In this document: positions 4,887 through 10,149 of the stretch, piece after piece
How positions within the stretch are numbered: position 1 is the stretch's first letter
Layout of the letters: every line of letters begins with the position of its first letter
Assembly (NCBI GenBank): GCA_938021455.1
Contig: CALIGP010000357.1
Location: 1 to 10,149, forward strand
Source of the DNA: an uncultured Lewinella sp.
GTDB taxonomy: Bacteria; Bacteroidota; Bacteroidia; Chitinophagales; Saprospiraceae
Length of the DNA: 10,149 nucleotides
Reading direction: 5' to 3'
Made by a program: the position numbers and the translations under genes
The notes under the pieces: model-generated
What the model was told of the DNA's origin: nothing
The model's database searches: none
What the model saw: the letters and a program-made list of their open reading frames with translations, nothing else

Positions 4887-7604
4887 ATGAAACACTTGTT
4901 TACCTGTTTACTCCTGGCCTTTTCTGGCTTCCTTTTTGCTCAGGCAGAGATTTCTGCGACAGTGATTGACTCCAGTGGCATTACCCTTCCCGGTGCGAAC
5001 GCCGTACTGCTCCGCTCGTCTGATAGTCTCCTAACGGCCTTCGGTACCACCGATGATAAAGGCGTCTTCCTGATGCAAAACGTTCCCGCGGGCAAGTATC
5101 TGCTTCGGGTAACCTTTCTGGGCTATGAGCGCCCTGACCAGGACATTACCGTTAGCAGCGATGACCAGTACTTTGGCCTGGGCGAGCTTAAGATGTACCC
5201 CGCTGGCTTTTTCCTTAACGGCATTGAGGTAACGGCTGATCGTATCCCGATCCGCATGAAGGGAGACACGATGATGTACGATGCAGATGCTTTTGCCGTT
5301 GGAGACAATGCCGTAGTAGAAGATCTAATTCGCCGTCTGCCCGGTATGAGTGTCGATGCTGCCGGTAATATTACCTGGCGGGGACAGACCATCAACGAAG
5401 TGATGATCAACGGTAAACCCTTCTTCGCCGGCAACTCAACCCTCCTGACGCAGAACCTGGACGCAAAGGCGATCAAAAACGTCGAGGTATATGACCAAAA
5501 GACCGATGCTGAAGAAATCAGTGGCATTGACGACGGTGCTGAAAACATGACCGTCAACCTGGAAATGAAAGAGGACTTCAAAGCTAAGGTCTTTGGAGAA
5601 GTCTACGCTGGAATCGGTACTGCCGACCGATACCAGACGGGAGGAAAGATCTTCCGCATCAGTGATGCTACGCAAATTGGCCTACTCGGCACCATCAATA
5701 ACATCAACAAAGTTGGTTTTTCCGGAGACGAAATTTCTGGCTTTAACGGTAGCTCCGGTCGTGGAGGTGGTTTCCGTTGGGGCGGTGGTGGAGATGGCCG
5801 CCTTGCCTTCGATAGCGGTAATGCTACCGGCGACAACCGAAGTATTGCCAGCGGTATCAACTTTGGCCGATCCATCGGTAAGAATGGACAGCTAACCGCG
5901 GACTACGCGCTCTTCGACCGCGAACAAGCGCAGGATGCCACCACCCTTCAGGCCTTCAACCGGGCTAATGACCGACGGGTAGTAGAAACGCTGGAAGGAA
6001 ATAACACCGCTAACTACAGCCACCGACTGGGCTTCGAATACCGGCACAAGCTGGACAGTACCTCGCGCCTGCGCATCCAGGGTAATGGCACGATGATTGG
6101 TGGCAACAACCTAAGTCTGGCGGAAACTAAGATTAGCAATGAAGGGGCATTAATCGACGACTACGACGTCAGAGAACTAAACCGTAATGAGCGCCCCGGA
6201 GGAAGCATATCCTTACGCTATAACCGTGGTGACAGTGGTGGAAGAAGAGGAGGCTTCGGTGGCCCACCAAGCGGTAAGCCTGCCCGTACTTATGAGTTTA
6301 ACGCTAATGCCAGCTACACCGAGAACCAGTCAGACCTCGATTTGACGGTCTCTGACCTTAATGACGGTGGGCAAATGTTCGTTGGTGCACTCGCTAACGG
6401 TACGCAAACCCAAGACCGTCGAACAAACTCCTTGAACTTCGGCACCGAGGGTAGTGTTACCGAGCCACTGTCCAAAAACCTGCGTCTTCGCGTCGGAGCT
6501 GGCTATGACCTGGACTCCGACGAAGGGGACTACCGTTTCCGCCTGGAGGAAGAATCTGCCATCAACCTGCTTAATCGTGACTGGGCAACTCTTCGGGGTG
6601 AAGTAAGTCTCATAAAGACCATTGGCAAAGGTGGTAATCTTTCCGTAGGTACCAACTACGAACGAAACCAACTGACCCTTTCAGGAGATGAAGTACGAGA
6701 CGAAAGCTTCAACTATCTCCTTCCTTTCGTACGTTTCCGCAAGCGACTCAAAAAAGGATTCTTCAGTGCCAACTTCAACAGTAGCGCCAACGCTCCTTCC
6801 ATTACTCAGCTACAGACCATTGCGGAGCCGGGCGTTAGCGGCCGGGTAACCATTGGCAACTCAGAATTAGAACCAGCAACTAACTATCGGTTCAATACTT
6901 ACCTCTGGTATAACGACCAGTTCCGGGCCATTAGCGCTAACGCAAATGTTTCGGCTACCTATACCGACAATGCTTTCGGCAACTCGATCACCTTTACGGA
7001 CGGTCAGCAAATTTATCAGGGCATCAACGTTGGTCATGCGTGGCAGGGTAATTTTTTCACGGGGACTACCATCGGTATGAACTTCATCAACGGAGAACTC
7101 CGCGTAGAAGGTAGCCTGAATGGCAGCCGCGGCGAAGGCTTCGTTGACGACCAAAGCCGGATTAATACCAGCATCGGGTACAACGTTGGCGCCAACATCA
7201 CCACCGAGCTTAACGAAGACAGCTACATCAAAGTAGGCTATACGCTCAATGAGTTTACGAACAGCTTCTCCGGAGATGAAGGGATCACTACTTCACAGGT
7301 CACCCACAACTTCCTTACCCAGTTCGAACTGGAAGTAAGCCCCAAGTGGCGGTTTGAAAGCCGTTTCCTCTACAGCCTCTTCCCAGCGTCTGATTTCGCA
7401 GCAGAGCAGTCGATCCCGGATCTACGCTTGAGCCTGGAATTACGCCCTTTCCGTAAGAAGCGCCACTTCCTCCGCATCTCCGCTTCTGATTTGTTCAACC
7501 AGAATACAATCATCAATCGGAACGTACAGCCCTTCGTAACTACCGAGACTACGGCCAATGGCCTGGGACGTTACTTCCTGGCTACTTTCCACTATAAGAT
7601 CTAG
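4887..7604 (+). CDS. Outer-membrane beta-barrel receptor with carboxypeptidase-regulatory-like domain (TonB-dependent receptor superfamily)
   Basis: The 905-residue protein sits in the outer membrane. Its parts in order are: signal peptide (1-19, ending LFAQ); an Ig-like carboxypeptidase-regulatory domain (about 21-105, with LPGANAVLL, DDKGVFLMQNVPAGKYLLRVTFLGY); a plug-like domain (about 113-228, with VVEDLIRRLPGMSVDAAGNI, INEVMINGKPFF and AIKNVEVYD); then a long beta-barrel region to the C terminus (ending ATFHYKI, an aromatic-rich last strand). This is the layout of the OMP_b-brl_3 (PF14905-type) barrels of Bacteroidota, which are SusC-like in size but lack a neighbouring SusD. Two glycine-rich loops (about 289-304 and 453-465) interrupt the barrel, as is usual in this group. 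No clear TonB box was seen. The substrate is unknown, and the GLPGLI genes upstream are the usual company of this family. A strong terminator lies about 100 bp after it. Confidence 0.9.
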   Translation: MKHLFTCLLLAFSGFLFAQAEISATVIDSSGITLPGANAVLLRSSDSLLTAFGTTDDKGVFLMQNVPAGKYLLRVTFLGYERPDQDITVSSDDQYFGLGELKMYPAGFFLNGIEVTADRIPIRMKGDTMMYDADAFAVGDNAVVEDLIRRLPGMSVDAAGNITWRGQTINEVMINGKPFFAGNSTLLTQNLDAKAIKNVEVYDQKTDAEEISGIDDGAENMTVNLEMKEDFKAKVFGEVYAGIGTADRYQTGGKIFRISDATQIGLLGTINNINKVGFSGDEISGFNGSSGRGGGFRWGGGGDGRLAFDSGNATGDNRSIASGINFGRSIGKNGQLTADYALFDREQAQDATTLQAFNRANDRRVVETLEGNNTANYSHRLGFEYRHKLDSTSRLRIQGNGTMIGGNNLSLAETKISNEGALIDDYDVRELNRNERPGGSISLRYNRGDSGGRRGGFGGPPSGKPARTYEFNANASYTENQSDLDLTVSDLNDGGQMFVGALANGTQTQDRRTNSLNFGTEGSVTEPLSKNLRLRVGAGYDLDSDEGDYRFRLEEESAINLLNRDWATLRGEVSLIKTIGKGGNLSVGTNYERNQLTLSGDEVRDESFNYLLPFVRFRKRLKKGFFSANFNSSANAPSITQLQTIAEPGVSGRVTIGNSELEPATNYRFNTYLWYNDQFRAISANANVSATYTDNAFGNSITFTDGQQIYQGINVGHAWQGNFFTGTTIGMNFINGELRVEGSLNGSRGEGFVDDQSRINTSIGYNVGANITTELNEDSYIKVGYTLNEFTNSFSGDEGITTSQVTHNFLTQFELEVSPKWRFESRFLYSLFPASDFAAEQSIPDLRLSLELRPFRKKRHFLRISASDLFNQNTIINRNVQPFVTTETTANGLGRYFLATFHYKI

Positions 7605-7702
7605 TACAGTGTAACATAAGTATTCGCTGGTTTGATTTGGCATGGACACCATCTCGATTAAACAGAACTAAATACGGTTACCTTAACCGACAAATACCCT
7701 TT

Positions 7703-7747
7703 CGAATGCGTGAGCGACCCAAGTGTCCGTTCACGCATTCGTTTTTT
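7703..7747 (+). terminator. Intrinsic terminator after the barrel gene
   Basis: A perfect 11-bp stem, CGAATGCGTGA (7703-7713) with 7731-7741, is followed at once by six T residues (7742-7747). The loop is 17 nt and could pair further at its base. It lies 98 bases after the barrel stop and 51 bases before the next start, so it separates the GLPGLI/barrel transcript from the nuclease-like gene. Confidence 0.85.
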
Positions 7748-7798
7748 AGACCTTGTTGCCCCTACTTTAGAGAAATACTGCGACAGCCAGCTGCGTCA

Positions 7799-8383
7799 AT
7801 GAGCCAAGTCATCAACATCTTTAATGAGAGCGACCTCACCTTTTTCTTTCCTACCGATTGGGTGGTCCGGAAGTTCGACGATACCGTCGCCTACCAAAGC
7901 TTGAGTGGTCACGGCTTGAAGGGAGTAGATTTTATTGCCCTTTCTCCTGATGGAAAACTATGGTTGATGGAGGTGAAAAATTATCGCCCTCGCAACGATG
8001 AGAGAGGTCAGGAGCATCGTGCCATTCGTCGCCGACCGCAGGAATTAGCGGAGCATGTTGCCCAGAAATTTCATGATACTCGCCGGCTAATTCGGATTGT
8101 TGATTCCTCCTTGAGGAAACTATGGTGGCGAAGGGCCTGGCTTTGGTACCTTGAGAATATTCGGCCTAACGAAAAGTCCAACTATTGGTTCTGGTCGGAA
8201 GCCTTTAGACGACTAAACACGTCGGAGTCTATCGTTTTTATATTATGGATGGAAACGCCCGAAGAGCCCGACAACTACGATGAATCTACCCGAACGGCAC
8301 TAACTGGCCTACTCGAGCCAACGGCACATCTTTACGTAGCGGAAGCTCAGCGGGACATGGGTTTGCCGATCAGGGTGGAGTAG
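7799..8383 (+). CDS. Small PD-(D/E)XK-nuclease-like protein of unknown function
   Basis: I do not recognise this 194-residue protein as a named family. It contains G42-V-D44-F-I followed by W54-L-M-E58-V-K60-N-Y: D44, then E58-x-K60 thirteen residues on, preceded and flanked by beta-strand-like hydrophobic runs. That is the spacing of the metal-binding core of PD-(D/E)XK nucleases. A following helix has Q81 (PQELAEHVAQKF), a place where RecB-like members carry a conserved Gln. The middle is unusually rich in Trp and Arg (KLWWRRAWLWYLENIR, 107-122). I start it at the ATG at 7799 (MSQVINIFNE); the open frame to 7637 runs back through the terminator and is not credible. No signal peptide or membrane span is seen, so it is cytoplasmic. 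It stands alone, with no methylase or partner gene. DNA cleavage is inferred; a degenerate or structural member is possible. Confidence 0.6.
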   Translation: MSQVINIFNESDLTFFFPTDWVVRKFDDTVAYQSLSGHGLKGVDFIALSPDGKLWLMEVKNYRPRNDERGQEHRAIRRRPQELAEHVAQKFHDTRRLIRIVDSSLRKLWWRRAWLWYLENIRPNEKSNYWFWSEAFRRLNTSESIVFILWMETPEEPDNYDESTRTALTGLLEPTAHLYVAEAQRDMGLPIRVE

Positions 8384-8395
8384 AAAACACATTTC

Positions 8396-9649
8396 CTACA
8401 CCTTCCTCCGTGTCCGCTCTTCCCGAAACATCTTAAGCTCCCGTCCCATCTCTCCGGTTACCGATGTATTCTCTTGTGCCCGGCGCACTAGATAAGGTAA
8501 GACCTCCTTTACGGGGCCGTACACCATGTACTTGCTCACGTTATAGCCGCCTGCCGCCAAATTAAACGTCAGGTTACCGCTCATTCCCAGCAACTGAGCG
8601 AAGTGGATATGCGGGTGGTTACGTGGAATTTCCTTTTCTTTCAGCAGTTCGGTTCCCAGGCGGGTGGACGCCTCGTTGTGGGTGCCCAGACAGGCGCAAA
8701 CCGTATTAATGTTTTCTATACAATAGGCTACGGCAGCATCATAGTCGTCGTGGGTAGCCTGTAAACTGGGCTGAATGGGCGTTGGGTAGCCCATTTCTTT
8801 AGCCCGCGCATTTTCCTTCACCATATAGGCGCCACGCACCAGTTTAGCCCCCAGTTTATAACCGCCCTTCTTTGCCTTCGTGTGGCTGTCTTTCAAGAAT
8901 TGGAGACGATCGTGGCGGTATAACTGAAAAGTATTCAGCACCACTACTTTTTCCTGGTTAAACTGAGCCATCATCCGGTCGGCGAAAGTGTCAATACTGT
9001 TTTGCATCCAGCTTTCTTCCGCATCGATGTAGACCTGTACGTCTTTCTTTTTAGCCTGGGCACAGATGGCTTCCAGGCGCCTCAAGGTTGCTTGTAGCTC
9101 CCCGTCGGTCGTATCATAGTCGAAGCCGCCGGTATTAAGCTTTTCAAGCATTTCGTCGGGCGCAAGAGCTGTGATCTTCACCACCACCGCGATGGCCGCC
9201 GGAGCTTCGGCACTGAAGTCAATACCGCGTAGGACCTCCTTCATGAAGCTATTATAGTCTTCGGTGGAACTCTTGGCTTCGGCGCCATAATCCAGCAGAC
9301 TAGTTACTCCCCGTTCGTGTAGTCGCTCAATCTTAGGCAAGGCTGAGACCAGGCTGGTGCCACCAACGAATTGTCGATAGATCGTGTTTTTAACGCTCCA
9401 GGCAGCGCCGGGAAGGCCCCACTTGACGGCGGAGACACCTAAGCTGGACATGATGTTAGTAAGCCAGTCCTTCCCCATCAGCGAAAACATCCGTGAACCA
9501 TCCAAGAGCTCCTTATCGGACAAGTGACGGAAGGTCTCTTCCGTATTACTGAAGTCAGGTAACGGTAGCTCATTCCCTGCTTTGACAAAGTCTGAAAGCG
9601 CAGATTCAGCCAATGGGAATTGCTTGACGGGTCCTCCGGATTTTTTCAT
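8396..9649 (-). CDS. Monofunctional proline dehydrogenase (FAD-dependent)
   Basis: The enzyme oxidises L-proline to 1-pyrroline-5-carboxylate with FAD and passes electrons to the respiratory quinone pool, the first step of proline use for carbon, nitrogen and energy. The 417 residues cover the (beta/alpha)8 PRODH domain: VVVKITAL (155-162), YIDAEES (207-213), the FAD-contact segment KLVRGAYM (269-276), GTHN (322-325), and the substrate-binding C-terminal helix YLVRRAQENTSVTGE (386-400), where R389 and R390 are the paired arginines that hold the proline carboxylate. The P5C dehydrogenase half found in PutA is absent and is not elsewhere in the window. About 35 residues precede the usual family start (FSNTEETFRHLSDKEL), so the true start could differ. 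Its stop faces that of the nuclease-like gene with only 12 bp between. No clear promoter or terminator was seen. Confidence 0.95.
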   Translation of the reverse strand: MKKSGGPVKQFPLAESALSDFVKAGNELPLPDFSNTEETFRHLSDKELLDGSRMFSLMGKDWLTNIMSSLGVSAVKWGLPGAAWSVKNTIYRQFVGGTSLVSALPKIERLHERGVTSLLDYGAEAKSSTEDYNSFMKEVLRGIDFSAEAPAAIAVVVKITALAPDEMLEKLNTGGFDYDTTDGELQATLRRLEAICAQAKKKDVQVYIDAEESWMQNSIDTFADRMMAQFNQEKVVVLNTFQLYRHDRLQFLKDSHTKAKKGGYKLGAKLVRGAYMVKENARAKEMGYPTPIQPSLQATHDDYDAAVAYCIENINTVCACLGTHNEASTRLGTELLKEKEIPRNHPHIHFAQLLGMSGNLTFNLAAGGYNVSKYMVYGPVKEVLPYLVRRAQENTSVTGEMGRELKMFREERTRRKV

Positions 9650-9820
9650 GTCGTGATTGGCTAAGGCAGATTATCAACTATTGGGTAAACGTACAACGCG
9701 GAGTTGGGTTTTCCATAGCTCTTCCTAAAGATTCTTGGGGCGCTGAACGCGGGTGCAGGGTTTTGGACTAAAAAGCAATGGGAGTCCGCTGCAAATACTC
9801 GACGCTAAAGCGCCAATTTT

Positions 9821-10006
9821 TTAGTCTTTCCTTTTCTGTCCGGTTCCATCACAGACTTTACAGTTGTTTTTTTCACCTCTGGTCCCAACCCAATACCCCT
9901 CTCCATGGCAGTTTTCACATTTTCTCGATCTCATTGACGTAGTCACCAGACTACCCAGGAAGAACAGGATCGCCAAAAAGGCAACAAAAATTACGATTCT
10001 AAACAT
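9821..10006 (-). CDS. Small single-span membrane protein with DnaJ-type CxxCxGxG zinc motifs
   Basis: This 61-residue protein has one N-terminal hydrophobic segment (about 3-22, IVIFVAFLAILFFLGSLV), a basic turn (26-29, RSRK) that favours a cytoplasmic C-terminal part, then two motifs: C30-E-N-C33-H-G-E-G37 and C49-K-V-C52-D-G-T-G56. These match the CxxCxGxG repeats of the DnaJ cysteine-rich domain, which normally has four repeats binding two zinc ions. Two repeats can supply the four cysteines for one zinc. It has no J domain. The start is the ATG complementary to 10004-10006. It lies 23 bp after the partial gene upstream on the same strand, so they are probably co-transcribed. The function is not known; a membrane-tethered zinc ribbon for protein contacts is one possibility. 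Confidence 0.7.
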   Translation of the reverse strand: MFRIVIFVAFLAILFFLGSLVTTSMRSRKCENCHGEGYWVGTRGEKNNCKVCDGTGQKRKD

Positions 10007-10029
10007 AATTAAATTCGTTCGTATAACTG

Positions 10030-10149
10030 TTATTCAACGATATGCGTTTTCAGCCACTCTTCTCCCTTCTTGTCCAAAAAGAAATCCATCCATACGTAGT
10101 ATAGGGTTTCGTCTTTGTCTACGGTAACGGAATGTCTAGAGCCCAAGGG
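10030..10149 (-). CDS. Unrecognised protein, C-terminal 39 residues (cut by window edge)
   Basis: On the minus strand the frame is open from the right edge to a TAA complementary to 10030-10032. It reads from PLGSRHSVTVDKDE through LYYVWMDFFLDKKGEEWL to the end KTHIVE. The composition, with aromatic strand-like and amphipathic stretches, is protein-like and fits a soluble C terminus. It is followed after 23 bp by the small CxxCxGxG membrane protein, which supports a real gene in an operon. I do not recognise the family from this fragment. Confidence 0.6.
   Translation of the reverse strand, partial: PLGSRHSVTVDKDETLYYVWMDFFLDKKGEEWLKTHIVE

Noticed and set aside
5123..5675. Long open frames on the minus strand inside the barrel gene (152, 90 and 79 codons)
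   Set aside because: They are shadows of a well-supported gene with a continuous signal, plug and barrel layout. Their translations are Ser/Arg/Pro-rich with no motifs.
7676..7692. TTACCTTAACC, resembling the AACCT operator repeats, after the barrel gene
   Set aside because: It is not an AACCT match in the same orientation and phase, and it lies at the end of a transcript, not near a promoter.
7637..7798. Possible 54-residue N-terminal extension of the nuclease-like protein
   Set aside because: The stretch contains the strong intrinsic terminator at 7703-7747, so it cannot be normal coding sequence of the same gene.
9765..9814. Small hairpins (GGACT/AGTCC and CGCT/AGCG) between the proline dehydrogenase gene and the small membrane protein gene
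   Set aside because: Stems of 4-5 bp without a following U-tract are expected by chance; no terminator or promoter is called.
9864..10127. 87-codon open frame on the plus strand at the right edge
   Set aside because: It is antisense to the CxxCxGxG membrane protein and to the protein-like C-terminal fragment. Its own translation shows no recognisable features.

Overview
The window looks like chromosomal DNA of a Bacteroidota bacterium, most plausibly a marine member of the Saprospiria (Lewinella-like); the placement is inferred. Pointers are two GLPGLI-family secreted proteins, a large outer-membrane beta-barrel receptor with an N-terminal carboxypeptidase-regulatory-like domain, a HisKA/OmpR pair in the kinase-then-regulator order seen in Bacteroides rprX-rprY, a TAnnTTTG -7 box, and general lack of Shine-Dalgarno sequences. 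No tRNA, rRNA or CRISPR array was seen.

Left edge (1-497). The 5' part of a minus-strand NifU C-terminal-domain iron-sulfur protein runs off the left edge. The next 333 bases hold no gene. They hold a 205-bp palindrome-rich element (235-439) with 17-bp terminal inverted repeats, flanked exactly by a 10-bp direct duplication. It therefore looks like a non-autonomous MITE-type insertion, and it sits inside one arm of an older hairpin repeat (440-494).

Signalling block (498-2730, minus). A membrane histidine kinase is followed by an OmpR-type response regulator. A perfect 20-bp palindrome lies inside the regulator gene and is translated as part of the interdomain linker.

Divergent envelope block (2731-7747, plus). 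A 306-bp divergent intergenic region holds four AACCT motifs at 20-, 10- and 20-bp spacing, the last overlapping the -33 region of a good Bacteroidota promoter. Downstream are two divergent GLPGLI paralogues and a 905-residue outer-membrane barrel protein, closed by a clear intrinsic terminator. The simplest reading is that the two-component pair senses an envelope condition and controls the divergent GLPGLI/barrel genes through the phased repeats. This is inference.

Right part (7799-10149). A small PD-(D/E)XK-nuclease-like protein of unknown role converges, with a 12-bp gap, on a monofunctional proline dehydrogenase gene. Upstream of that (minus strand) are a 61-residue single-span membrane protein with two CxxCxGxG motifs and the 3' end of an unrecognised gene, probably in one transcript. 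The 171 bases between 9650 and 9820 show only weak hairpins and no convincing promoter or gene.
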